Shown one piece after another: positions 17,750-25,998 of a stretch of DNA of 64,000 bases. The position numbers were made by a program, and so were the translations under genes. The notes under the pieces are model-generated. The model did not search any database, was not told where the DNA came from, and saw nothing but the letters and a program-made list of their open reading frames with translations. The first letter of the stretch is position 1. The number at the start of each line of letters is the position of its first letter. Origin of the DNA: Candidatus Obscuribacterales bacterium (GTDB lineage: Bacteria > Cyanobacteriota > Vampirovibrionia > Obscuribacterales > Obscuribacteraceae); NCBI GenBank assembly GCA_019745415.1, contig JAIETF010000064.1:45992-109991 (forward strand), in the 5' to 3' direction.

Positions 17750-19288
17750 CTAAAGCGCACTCTCAAACAAGACAGCTTGAGGTGGCGTGGCGTCGGGAGG
17801 ATAGAGAAACTCGATGCTAATATCTTTGAAGTCGTAAGGCTCTATTTGCAGTTCTTTGAGCGAATCGGACTTCTGTCCACGATGCAAAACTATATGAAAA
17901 TAAGTGTCTTTCTTATCTTCGGTTAGCTTAACTGTGCCTCTGTAAAAGACCGGCGCTGTCTTCAAATCTCCTTCTAGAAAGTGAAGGTTAGTCACTTTCT
18001 TACCGTCTTTTTTGAGCGGACAGACAAAAGAAAGCTTGACCAGGCGCGGGCAGTCGGTCTTATTTTCAATTCTGAAACTTAGTTTGTGATAAACGGCATA
18101 ATTACCTTGCGCCCTATATGCGGTATCAAAATAGCGGCGATACATTGGAGCGGCTTGGATGCTTCCATTCCCCAATCCAAAGGTGCCACCCTTGAGAGTG
18201 GAGACTGGAAAGGCAAGGCTGAGAGCTTTGTTTTTGATATCGATATGATTGTAACTTTTGAAAGTTAAACCTTTTGAAACGCCCGCCACTCGTCCGTAAA
18301 TTATTCCGCCTTTAGCATCAGGATTACTGGGAAAATGCTTGGCGCTTTCACGGGGTAGGGGACGGTCGATACTCATAGCCAGCTTGAGAGGCTGGTCCTG
18401 CCCCAATGCCGCGGCATTGTCGACAAAACTGCTAATTAAAAAGAGTCGCAGTGGTCTATCAGTTTCAAACCAACCGATGTAAGACCTGCCGTTTAGAGCG
18501 GGGGTGAGAGCTCGGGTCGGTACATCGAGATTTTCAAGCAAAGTACAGCCTAGGGGCTGGCATTCTACAACTTTAGTACTTCCTTGGCGGTAGTCTTTCT
18601 GGGCAATACCTGTGGCAAAGTCATAACTTAAGCGATCGCCAGGACCGGCATAACGAGCCTTAATCTGACAGTCTCCACTTTCACCGAGCCGCTCAAGATC
18701 GGGGATGTCTTTGACAAATGGTGCATCAGGCTGACTTAGATAAGTACTGCGCTTGAGCAACTTGATATGAGCCTGTTTAACACTCTCATTCTGGGCATAG
18801 AGCGACAATCTCAATAGTTTGGGTGGTGACTGGTCTTGCTTATTTATGTGGTGTATGAAGACACCGAACTTGCCCCTAAACCGATAAGAGAGATGAGCAT
18901 CGGGAAAATCGGCAACACCGGCTGCTAAAGTAGAGAGAAGTACCCTTGGCGCGCCGTCTTGGCCCGGCACCACTTCGGGCATGTTGCTATTAAACAGAGG
19001 CAGACTATCAAGTTTGCCATTAAGAGCTCTGATATCAAAAGGGATGGCTCGCTCTTCCGGTTTAGTCAAATTGACGCTATCTGTCGCTTGCTCGGCGTAA
19101 GCGGCACCACATTTAAATGTGCCGGTCAAAAACAATAACAGTGAGGCGAAACCAAGAGCGTTCCTAGAGATAGCTCTGGCCCCTGGAAGAGTGATCTCTG
19201 AGAAATAAGAACGAGCTTGCGAGAACGCCACTTGACATAATTTCATTAATTTAAGCCAGCCATGAGAGTCTGTCGAATTATCAAGCAA
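17750..19288 (-). CDS. DUF3370 family secreted protein
   Basis: 512 residues from TTG 19288; an internal ATG at 19246 is an equally good start, and neither has a clear site. The signal-like segment is at ~45-65 (ALGFASLLLFLTG then AAYAEQ). The body has the order of DUF3370, known mainly from cyanobacteria: LNGKLDSLPLFNSNMPEVV, VLLSTLAAGVADFPDAHLSY, FGVFIHHINK, STYLSQPDAPFV, YGRVAGVSKG, TFGLGNGSIQAAPMYRRYFDTAYRAQGNY and FYRGTVKL. The family has no assigned function; members look like all-beta secreted proteins. It is one of the best pointers to the cyanobacterial side of the tree. Confidence 0.85.
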   Translation of the reverse strand: MLDNSTDSHGWLKLMKLCQVAFSQARSYFSEITLPGARAISRNALGFASLLLFLTGTFKCGAAYAEQATDSVNLTKPEERAIPFDIRALNGKLDSLPLFNSNMPEVVPGQDGAPRVLLSTLAAGVADFPDAHLSYRFRGKFGVFIHHINKQDQSPPKLLRLSLYAQNESVKQAHIKLLKRSTYLSQPDAPFVKDIPDLERLGESGDCQIKARYAGPGDRLSYDFATGIAQKDYRQGSTKVVECQPLGCTLLENLDVPTRALTPALNGRSYIGWFETDRPLRLFLISSFVDNAAALGQDQPLKLAMSIDRPLPRESAKHFPSNPDAKGGIIYGRVAGVSKGLTFKSYNHIDIKNKALSLAFPVSTLKGGTFGLGNGSIQAAPMYRRYFDTAYRAQGNYAVYHKLSFRIENKTDCPRLVKLSFVCPLKKDGKKVTNLHFLEGDLKTAPVFYRGTVKLTEDKKDTYFHIVLHRGQKSDSLKELQIEPYDFKDISIEFLYPPDATPPQAVLFESAL

Positions 19289-19409
19289 TAGTAATGAACG
19301 TGCAAGCAGTCCTGAATATCTAATAAAATTAAGGGTCTGCTGTTCATATGGCAGCTATAAAGTAAAAGGGTGGGAACGCCCACAGAACAAGATTCAGATG
19401 AGGTATTCA

Positions 19410-19649
19410 TTGGAGATGAAAGAAGTAAACATCACCTATTGCGGTTCCTGAGGCTATAAATCGCGAGCCGTCAGTTTGGCGGCTGAACTCAAGAAAGAGT
19501 TAGGTCTGGAAGCCACTCTTCATCAATCATACGGCGGTGTGTTTGAAGTCGAAGTCGGCGGTGATCTGATTTTCTCGAAGTCAAAGTCAGGCAGATTTCC
19601 CAATCAATCGGAAGTGCTTGAGTTATTGAAAGAAAAACAGCTGAGGTAA
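19410..19649 (+). CDS. SelW/Rdx-family selenoprotein, UGA-encoded selenocysteine
   Basis: The frame reads through a TGA at 19449-19451. Before it: ...KEVNITYCGS; after it: GYKSRAVSLAAELKKELGL, then ATLHQSYGGVFEVEVGG, DLIFSKSKSGRFPNQSEV and a TAA at 19647. This is the complete Rdx/SelW thioredoxin-like fold (Cys-x-x-Sec redox motif in the first loop, GGxFEVxxxGxLIFSKxxxGRFP signature) with TGA exactly at the redox-active position where homologs have Cys or Sec. Start is uncertain: TTG 19410 has GAGG six bases upstream; in-frame ATGs lie at 19398 and 19416. hemH starts two bases after the stop, so the pair is likely one operon. A candidate SECIS hairpin follows the UGA. The role is probably a small thiol/selenol oxidoreductase. 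Confidence 0.88.
19466..19484 (+). promoter_or_regulatory. Candidate bacterial SECIS hairpin
   Basis: AGCCGTC (19466-19472) pairs with GGCGGCT (19478-19484), including one T-G wobble, around the five-base loop AGTTT. The loop begins about 21 bases after the UGA and has G as its second base. As I recall the bacterial SECIS rules, a small apical loop with G among its first two bases, 16-37 nt from the UGA, is expected; this fits. Confidence 0.65.
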
Positions 19650-19651
19650 AA

Positions 19652-20662
19652 GTGACCGGAAAATACGATGCTTTGCTATTTCTCTCTTTTGGCGGACCTG
19701 AGGGCATGGATGACGTCATGCCCTTTCTTGCCAATGTCTTGAGAGGCAAAAACGTCCCCGAAGCGCGAATGAAAGAGGTAGCTCATCATTACGAGCTCTT
19801 CGGAGGTGTCTCGCCCATTAATGCGCAGAACCGTCGACTGATTGCCGCCCTCGAAAGTGAATTGAAAGAGCATGGCATCGATTTGCCCGTCTACTTCGGC
19901 AATCGCAATTGGCATCCGATGCTTGCCGATACCTTAAAAGAGATGGCACAGGCCGGCGTAAAGAAAGCTCTTTGCTTTGTCACGTCGGCCTATGCCTCTT
20001 ATTCCGGCTGCAGGCAATATCTAGAAGATATAGAAAAAGCATCAAAAGAGAGCCAAACAGCTATAGAAATAGATAAGCTGCCGGTGTTCTTCAACCATCC
20101 ACTTTTCGTCGAAGCTAATGTTGACTGTATAGCAAAGGCTCTTAAATCACAGCCGGATAATCCGGAGAAGATTCAGATTGCCTTTACCGCCCATAGTATA
20201 CCGATGTCTATGTCGAGCGGCTGCGCATATAAAGATCAGCTTGAAACGACTTGCAAAATGACCATAGAGGGTCTGGAAAAGAAAGGCTTGAAACCGGCTG
20301 GCTGGTCTCTCGTTTATCAAAGTCGAAGCGGACCGCCCAGCCAACCCTGGCTGGAGCCCGATATCTGCGACCATTTGTCCAGCCTGGCTGAGAATGGCTG
20401 CAAATCGGTATTGGTGCATCCAATTGGTTTTGTCAGCGACCATATGGAAATAATTTACGATTTGGACACTGAAGCCAGTGCCAAAGCCAAAGAGTTAGGT
20501 ATGAATTTCGTTCGAAGTCTGTCGAGCGGCAATAGCGAGCTTTTCAAAAGGCTCATGGGTAAACTTGTCGTAGACCAGATAGAATTGGTTAATAAAGACC
20601 CGGCGTTGGTCTATAAGTGTCCTGCCGATTGCTGCAATTACACACCGGTGCGTCCAGTTTGA
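19652..20662 (+). CDS. hemH: Ferrochelatase
   Basis: 336 residues from GTG 19652 with GAGG five bases upstream inside the end of the selenoprotein gene. The N-terminus LLFLSFGGPEG, GGVSPINAQNRRLIAAL and YFGNRNWHPMLADTL, SAYASYSGCRQY, the catalytic-His segment FTAHSIPMSMSSGCAY, YQSRSGPPSQPWLEPDI and PIGFVSDHMEIIYDLDTEA are all classic ferrochelatase blocks. The enzyme inserts ferrous iron into protoporphyrin IX or coproporphyrin III; the family pattern is closest to the actinobacterial/coproporphyrin type, but this is not certain from sequence alone. The C-terminus has a Cys cluster (CPADCC) that could take part in an iron-sulfur site as in some ferrochelatases. Tight spacing suggests cotranscription with the SelW-like gene. 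Confidence 0.95.
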   Translation: MTGKYDALLFLSFGGPEGMDDVMPFLANVLRGKNVPEARMKEVAHHYELFGGVSPINAQNRRLIAALESELKEHGIDLPVYFGNRNWHPMLADTLKEMAQAGVKKALCFVTSAYASYSGCRQYLEDIEKASKESQTAIEIDKLPVFFNHPLFVEANVDCIAKALKSQPDNPEKIQIAFTAHSIPMSMSSGCAYKDQLETTCKMTIEGLEKKGLKPAGWSLVYQSRSGPPSQPWLEPDICDHLSSLAENGCKSVLVHPIGFVSDHMEIIYDLDTEASAKAKELGMNFVRSLSSGNSELFKRLMGKLVVDQIELVNKDPALVYKCPADCCNYTPVRPV

Positions 20663-20674
20663 CAGGAGAAGGGT

Positions 20675-21304
20675 TTGAAAGAGAAGAGTACTATCATTCC
20701 ATTGTTTCCTCTGCCTGATGTGGTGCTCTTTCCAGGTAGCCCTCTGCCCTTGCATATCTTTGAACCCCGTTACAGGCAGATGGTCAATACCATCTTAGAA
20801 GGGGACAGGATATTCGGAGTGCTTTTGTATGAGCCTGTTTCTTCACATGCACGGGCTATCGGCTGCACGGCTAAAATAATCGATGTCGAAAAGTTGCCGG
20901 ATGGGCGCCTAAACATTCTCACTGAAGGCGACAGGCGCTTTAGGGTGACTCGGACAATAGAAGACCTGCCCTATTTGCAAGGCGAAGTTGAATGGCTGGA
21001 AGATGAACCCAGCCATAACGACTGTGAGGAAGTCCAAGCCGAGATCATGACCTATATCAAGGATATTTTGCGCCTCTCAAGCAAGATCAACAATCGTATC
21101 GTTGAATTGCCCGAAGATTTGCCTACAGACCCAATGCGATTATCATTCTGGGTGGCGGGAACCATGTATAGCGTGCCGGAAGACCAACAAGCTCTGCTTG
21201 AATTGCAAGATACTTATGGCAGGCTTAAGCATGAAGCCAAAGTGCTTTCGGTAACAACTAAGTTTCTAGCGGCAAGGAGTGCCCTTAAGGATGCAGTTGG
21301 ATAG
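20675..21304 (+). CDS. Stand-alone LON substrate-binding domain protein
   Basis: 209 residues from TTG 20675 with AGGAG upstream, 12 bp after hemH. The N-terminus IPLFPLPDVVLFPGSPLPLHIFEPRYRQMV is the canonical start of the Lon N-terminal substrate-binding domain (PUA-like), followed by GVLLYEP, IGCTAKI and GRLNILTEGDRRFRV and a helical C-terminal half. No AAA+ or protease domain is present, so it is not Lon itself. Such stand-alone proteins are widespread in cyanobacteria and proteobacteria and their role is unclear. Probably the third gene of the SelW-like/hemH operon. Confidence 0.88.
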   Translation: MKEKSTIIPLFPLPDVVLFPGSPLPLHIFEPRYRQMVNTILEGDRIFGVLLYEPVSSHARAIGCTAKIIDVEKLPDGRLNILTEGDRRFRVTRTIEDLPYLQGEVEWLEDEPSHNDCEEVQAEIMTYIKDILRLSSKINNRIVELPEDLPTDPMRLSFWVAGTMYSVPEDQQALLELQDTYGRLKHEAKVLSVTTKFLAARSALKDAVG

Positions 21305-21318
21305 CTTCGATTAATTTA

Positions 21319-21359
21319 CCTCCTACTGGCGCTTTCCTCCTACTGGCGCTTTCCTCCTA
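21319..21359. repeat. 17-bp tandem repeat across a stop codon
   Basis: CCTCCTACTGGCGCTTT occurs at 21319-21335 and again at 21336-21352, followed by a partial third copy CCTCCTA. The minus-strand stop codon of the neighbouring gene (21340-21342) lies inside the second copy, so the duplication includes the end of that gene. Confidence 0.85.
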
Positions 21360-22962
21360 AGTGATTGAGATAATTGGTGACAAGCCAGCTGTGACCTTGC
21401 TGGGCCAGACCCATCTGGGCTGGACTATCTAGACTATCGCTGCGCATAACCCTAGTATCCACCCCGGCGATATGTCTATCGAAAACGCGGTCGAAAGACC
21501 CAGGATAGCGCGGTAGCATACGCTTAACCGGGTCGCTGACGGCGCCGGTGGAAGCCTGCGGTATGCCGCCCGGCTGCATTCGCTCAAGCGATAAAGTAGG
21601 CTGCTGCCTTTCCTGCTGCTGGGCTTGCCGGGCCAGGCTGCGCAAATATTTGGCTGTCTCTTTGGCATCAAGTTCGGACTTTGAGGCAAGTTCAATGACG
21701 TGAGGCAGAAGATCTCCATCCTTGGACAAGAATCGGAACTGTTTGCTTCCATCAGCTCTCTCAACCAGTCTGACATGGGCGAGTTCTTTGCCGAAATTGT
21801 GCTCGGCCACTCCGCCTGGAAGCTCCATCACTACTCTACCGCCATACTCAATCCAGGTTTTGGTGCCGTCTCTATGAGGGAAGAAGGTGTAGCCGTTGAC
21901 TGTATTGTCCATCATGTGTAAGTGATGGCCACCGGCAAGTTCGGCCCTGACAGTATGGGCCAGGGGATTAACTTCAAGGTTGGGAGTCTGGGCGCCATTG
22001 ATTCTGAAATGTCTTATCCCTTCAGCATAATCTGATGCGTGCACCTGTTGAATCGGCTTGCCTAAGTCTAGAAGTCGTGCCTCTCCACTACCAAAGCCTA
22101 TAAGAATCTTGCCCGATTGGTCAAAAGTGGTGGTGGTGCCATCGGCATGCACTACCGGCACTCTTTCTCCCTGCTGCATATTGTCCAAACGGTGGGTTAT
22201 CTCGCCGTAAATGCCCCGCCCGCTGGTGATTCTTTCGCTGCGATTGCCACCCACCATTTTCATTATGTTGGACATTGGGTTTTCAGCCGGTTTGACCAAG
22301 ACCTCACCGACTCCGGCATAAGCAGGTCTCAGCGACGAGCCGAAAGAGGGAAAAGGAGAATTGAATGATAAAGTCTCGCCATTCAGTATTGGTAGCCTGG
22401 GTGGCTCTTTCGGCAACTCTGTCTTGGTACCCATTTTGGCTGTAAGCCCCATGAGTGCTGCATTAAAAGCCAGAGGTCCCATGGTCTTAGCTATTTCTTC
22501 CTGCGACTGTTCAAGATTATTTAAGTCGGCTCTGCTGAGTATCTTATTGGTTTCAGAGACTGTACCGGCAGCCTGATGGGCAAAAACAGCGCCCCCTGCA
22601 GTAGCGATAGTGAGAGCAGGCAATCTAACCCAGGCTGGTCCCTTCATTGCCAAGCCCAAGGCATATCCACCGGCTAGCTCTGCCGAAAGCCTGACTGGGT
22701 GTTCGGTTATCTCACTGGCGCCGTGGGTGACAATGCCGCGGGCCGTACCTTCGACCAAGAGCTTTAGCTTATCGGCCCCGCTTAGCTTGTTTTTCTCATT
22801 ATCTGCATCGACTTTAGGAACAAAGTAATTTCTGTCGGCATTAGACTTTGAAATCGGCTCAAAAAGCGCCAAGCTGCCTGCTTGCAATAAAGCCGGTTTA
22901 GACTCGCTCATTGGTGCCAACTTGTCGCTCAAAGCAAATACCAAAGCCTTTTGAATATTCAA
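21340..22962 (-). CDS. Hypothetical protein, Gly/Ala-rich hydrophobic middle
   Basis: 540 residues from a start at 22962 (TTG/ATG choice unclear; MSESKPALL starting 17 residues later is an alternative). Residues ~85-150 contain two moderately hydrophobic glycine-rich helices (ELAGGYALGLAMKGPAWVRLP and ALTIATAGGAVFAHQAAG), reminiscent of membrane-associated helical hairpins. The second half (~220-430) is rich in Gly/His beta-like segments (GEVLVKPAENP, GIYGEITHRLDNM, VPVVHADGTTTTFDQSG, HHLHMMDNTVNGYTFFPHRDGTKTWIEYGGRVVMELPGG). This resembles repeated beta-hairpins of adaptor-like proteins. There is no signal peptide. I recognise no family. The C-terminal stop lies in a 17-bp tandem repeat. Confidence 0.6.
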   Translation of the reverse strand: MNIQKALVFALSDKLAPMSESKPALLQAGSLALFEPISKSNADRNYFVPKVDADNEKNKLSGADKLKLLVEGTARGIVTHGASEITEHPVRLSAELAGGYALGLAMKGPAWVRLPALTIATAGGAVFAHQAAGTVSETNKILSRADLNNLEQSQEEIAKTMGPLAFNAALMGLTAKMGTKTELPKEPPRLPILNGETLSFNSPFPSFGSSLRPAYAGVGEVLVKPAENPMSNIMKMVGGNRSERITSGRGIYGEITHRLDNMQQGERVPVVHADGTTTTFDQSGKILIGFGSGEARLLDLGKPIQQVHASDYAEGIRHFRINGAQTPNLEVNPLAHTVRAELAGGHHLHMMDNTVNGYTFFPHRDGTKTWIEYGGRVVMELPGGVAEHNFGKELAHVRLVERADGSKQFRFLSKDGDLLPHVIELASKSELDAKETAKYLRSLARQAQQQERQQPTLSLERMQPGGIPQASTGAVSDPVKRMLPRYPGSFDRVFDRHIAGVDTRVMRSDSLDSPAQMGLAQQGHSWLVTNYLNHLGGKRQ

Positions 22963-23079
22963 GAGGTAGTTTGCCAGAAGCTTAAAGGCTGGTAAATGGT
23001 GAAACTACGACCCGATTAATAACTTGTCTTCTTATCTCTGCTATAAATGCCTCCTGGATCGGCAAAAGGAATAAAAGCG

Positions 23080-23622
23080 ATGAAATCAATTACCCTTTGG
23101 CAAAAGTTACTGGTTCTAGCACTGACTATAACTAGCTTGAGCGCCTGCTCAACCCAGGCAAAGTCGGACGGCGACAAACAAGGTGACGCCACTGGCGGCG
23201 GTGCAGATCCATATCCCAAAATTCAAACTGTAAATCCATCACAAACAGGCGAAAATTCAATGCAACAACCGACACAAGCGGCCGAAGTCACAACCCCGAG
23301 CGGGCTCAAATATGTAGACCTTAAAGTTGGTACAGGCGAAAGCCCCAAACAGGGTCAAACCGTTGTTGTCCACTATACTGGCTGGCTCACCAATGGTCAA
23401 AAGTTCGATAGCTCTGTAGATCGCGCCGAACCATTCGAGTTCTTGATTGGTACCGGCTCAGTAATTAGAGGCTGGGACGAAGGCGTCATGACCATGAAAG
23501 TCGGCGGCAAGCGCAAGCTCATTATTCCTGCCGAACTTGGCTATGGGGCTCGCGGAGCTGGCGGCGTCATTCCTCCGAATGCCACCTTGGTCTTCGAAGT
23601 AGACCTAATTGGCTTGAAGTAA
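23080..23622 (+). CDS. FKBP-type peptidyl-prolyl isomerase lipoprotein
   Basis: 180 residues. The start chosen is ATG 23080 (MKSITLW...), preceded by AAGGA; an ATG 33 bases upstream is in frame but has no site. The signal peptide ends in lipobox LSACS, so it is lipid-anchored outside the cytoplasmic membrane. After a Gly/Asp/Gln-rich linker the FKBP domain fills the C-terminal ~110 residues: [61 protein letters not shown] and [24 protein letters not shown]. All core active-site residues (Tyr, Asp, Trp, Tyr, Phe) are present. It helps fold exported proteins. Confidence 0.93.
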   Translation: MKSITLWQKLLVLALTITSLSACSTQAKSDGDKQGDATGGGADPYPKIQTVNPSQTGENSMQQPTQAAEVTTPSGLKYVDLKVGTGESPKQGQTVVVHYTGWLTNGQKFDSSVDRAEPFEFLIGTGSVIRGWDEGVMTMKVGGKRKLIIPAELGYGARGAGGVIPPNATLVFEVDLIGLK

Positions 23623-23626
23623 CAGT

Positions 23627-24196
23627 ATGAGAGAAGCAGCCGTTAAGTTTGCCATGAAAGCTTGGCTTACTGCGGCTGCTCTCTTTTCTTTATCGGTCTC
23701 TGGTCGGGTTTCGGCACAAGTTTTGGGCGAGCCGACCTTGCCTGAAGTGAAACAGGAAGCAAGCAAGTCTGGTTCTCAAGAACCTGCTAGAGAATTGCCT
23801 CCTTATTTGAGCGTTATTGGCAAAACAGCGAAATTGCAAGAATATCGCAGAGGCTCACAAGGTGAGCTGGCCGCGGCACTTCGAGAAGTATTGAAGAAGG
23901 GCTCGGCAAAAGAGCCGAAAGTAGCCGCAGAAACCCTAGATGCCCTTGATTGGATCAGCCAGAACGGCAGCCCAGCCGGCAAAGTCTATGCTATTCTGCT
24001 CAAGGATCGCCTTGATGCTGCTAGTACAAACAAGAGCCAGGCTTTGCAGGCTCTTTCCAGTGAAGAAGGCAGTACTAGGTTACTTGTAGAAAATGCCGGA
24101 AGCACTTGTCATTACACAGTGGAAGAAATTGTCATCGATCAGCTAAGCAAAGCCCCTGTTCTCAAGTTCCTACCGGGTAAAGGCGAAGAGCAATAG
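23627..24196 (+). CDS. Secreted protein of unknown function
   Basis: 189 residues from ATG 23627, five bases after the FKBP gene, so probably in the same operon. The signal peptide spans ~10-32 (AWLTAAALFSLSVSGRVSA). The mature part is helical with Lys/Glu/Ala (LAAALREVLKKGSAKEPKVAAETLDALDW then GSPAGKVYAILLKDRLDA), somewhat like HEAT/ARM hairpins, and ends with a beta-rich segment (TCHYTVEEIVIDQLSKAPVLKF). I recognise no family. Confidence 0.6.
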   Translation: MREAAVKFAMKAWLTAAALFSLSVSGRVSAQVLGEPTLPEVKQEASKSGSQEPARELPPYLSVIGKTAKLQEYRRGSQGELAAALREVLKKGSAKEPKVAAETLDALDWISQNGSPAGKVYAILLKDRLDAASTNKSQALQALSSEEGSTRLLVENAGSTCHYTVEEIVIDQLSKAPVLKFLPGKGEEQ

Positions 24197-24288
24197 TGCA
24201 CTAGAGCGAACCAGACATAAACTGTTTAGGGTGAGTAGCCCAGTGGCACAAAATTTATGGGCGAAGATGCAGAAGAGATAAGGCCTGA

Positions 24289-25965
24289 TTGGGAGTTAGC
24301 AGCTTGGTTAGCGGCAACGAAATTGGAGATTTGCTATTAGAAATAGGTCTCATTTCACCTGAAGAGCTTCAGGCGGCCCATGCCGAACAAAAACGTTCAG
24401 GTGAACGGCTGACAGTCGTTCTAGAGAAGCTCTCTCTCATTTCGAACAACCAGCTTAAGGACGCTCTGGAACTGCAGTTCGGCGTCAACTACATCAATCT
24501 ATCCAAGCATCCGCCGTCGCCCGAAATAGTCGACTTGCTACCAGAGGAAATAAGACTTAAGCACAAGGTTTTGCCGATCGCACAAAACGGCACGCAATAT
24601 ACCATTGCCATGGTCGACCCCGATGACCTAATAGCCATAGATACCCTCAAGATTCAGCTCAAAAGCGGACAACTCAAGAAGCTCGTTTGTACAGCCGATG
24701 ATTTCGAATTCTTCTGCAATTCATTAAAAGCTGAGATGAAAGCTAAGATGCCTGAAGCTCCAGAGCCAAGCCCGGTGCTTGAACCTGCCAAAAAGCCTGC
24801 GAGCAAGCCTTCCAAGATGCCCGCTCGTAAACAGTTATCGGCCTTGTTTCAAGATGACGATGAACTGGATGATTTGGAAGAGCTAAGCAAAACAGAAAGC
24901 AAACAGCAAGCCATTGCTAGCCAGATTGCCCCTAACCCTGAGCCCAAGCCGAAAGAAGAAAAGACTGTAGTTGCTGATACTCTAGAGGCGACGATTGTTG
25001 ACCAGCCTGAAAATTCTCAATCTATACCGATAGCCGAAGCTGCAGCCGCGCCTGCATTTAGCCTTGAGCAAACCGAATCGAAAACGGTAAGCAAAGCCCC
25101 GAGCAATGGCAATGGTCACAAAGAGCCCCAAGAAGCAGCCCCTGAGAACTTAGAATTTCTCATCACCGCGGGCGATATCGAGAGTCGCCTTGAACAGCAA
25201 AATGTCATTGATTCAATGCTTGAGAATGTTGCTAATGAGCTATCCGAAGTGGCTCCGGCTCTGGCAATGGACCCTCAGAGAATCTTACTGGAGGAAGTGG
25301 TCGAATCTGAATTTGCAGACCTCAATGAAGACACCAACTTTATGGAAGAATTGGCAACGCCACTACCGGCAATGGCACTGCCTGAAAGCGAAGACAACGA
25401 TCTTCTGGAGCCTGAGCCAGAGCCAGAACCAGAATTAGAATCTAGACCAGAATTAGAATCTCAATCTATAGCAGAACCTGAAGCCCCTTCGCCGCAAACT
25501 ACTATCGCCGAGCCCCAAGCTTCACCCGAGCCTACAAAAACTGCAATACCTGATGGAAGCACTAAAGAGGAAACACAACCGGCTCCAGTTGCCGCTAAAA
25601 CAGAGAGCAAGGCCCAAACTCTCAAGCCTGGTGAACAGTTGCTGTCTCTTGCCAAAGAGATAGTTACAAAGGCAATTCAACAGAAGTGGACCGATATTCA
25701 TCTAGAACCTGATAAAGGTTCGATGAATTTGCGCTATATCAAATCTGGGCAGGTGCAGGCAGATTGCAAGCTGCCACTGCAGATAAATCAACCCCTTGCC
25801 AGCTCCTATAAGAAAATAGTTGGACTTGATCCAACTGAGACCAATAAACCCCAAGACAAAAAGATGCCGATCAATCTTGCCGGGCAAGATGTTGAAATTC
25901 GAGTCACGACAATGCCTAGCGACTTTGGAGAAATGATCGCAATTTCGGTAAGGTACGAAATCTAG
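24289..25965 (+). CDS. GspE/PilB-like protein without the ATPase core
   Basis: 558 residues from TTG 24289 (TTG 24304 also possible). Residues ~5-150 are a T2SSE N-terminal domain: IGDLLLEIGLISPEELQAAH, LKDALELQFGVNYINLSKHPP, VDLLPEEIRLKHKVLPI and TIAMVDPDDLIAIDTLK. A ~290-residue disordered region rich in Glu, Pro, Ala and Gln follows. The last ~115 residues match the N2 subdomain that precedes the RecA core in GspE (AIQQKWTDIHLEPDKGSMNLRY, IVGLDPTETNKPQDKKMPI, VEIRVTTMPSDFGEMIAISV). The protein then stops: there is no Walker A, Asp box or Cys-metal domain. The end is clean, not frameshifted, so it is a designed non-motor paralog, perhaps regulating a type II/IV system. Confidence 0.78.
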   Translation: MGVSSLVSGNEIGDLLLEIGLISPEELQAAHAEQKRSGERLTVVLEKLSLISNNQLKDALELQFGVNYINLSKHPPSPEIVDLLPEEIRLKHKVLPIAQNGTQYTIAMVDPDDLIAIDTLKIQLKSGQLKKLVCTADDFEFFCNSLKAEMKAKMPEAPEPSPVLEPAKKPASKPSKMPARKQLSALFQDDDELDDLEELSKTESKQQAIASQIAPNPEPKPKEEKTVVADTLEATIVDQPENSQSIPIAEAAAAPAFSLEQTESKTVSKAPSNGNGHKEPQEAAPENLEFLITAGDIESRLEQQNVIDSMLENVANELSEVAPALAMDPQRILLEEVVESEFADLNEDTNFMEELATPLPAMALPESEDNDLLEPEPEPEPELESRPELESQSIAEPEAPSPQTTIAEPQASPEPTKTAIPDGSTKEETQPAPVAAKTESKAQTLKPGEQLLSLAKEIVTKAIQQKWTDIHLEPDKGSMNLRYIKSGQVQADCKLPLQINQPLASSYKKIVGLDPTETNKPQDKKMPINLAGQDVEIRVTTMPSDFGEMIAISVRYEI

Positions 25966-25998
25966 GATGCAAACTAGCTTAGTTTGGTCCAGATTATT

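Noticed and set aside
18632..18639. HIP1 palindrome GCGATCGC (also at 29109-29116)
   Set aside because: Two copies in 64 kb are near the number expected by chance, so there is no cyanobacterial HIP1 enrichment.
19410..19649. Pseudogene with a nonsense mutation
   Set aside because: The single stop is at the redox position after Cys-x-x, everything after it is conserved in family pattern, and a hairpin of SECIS type follows.
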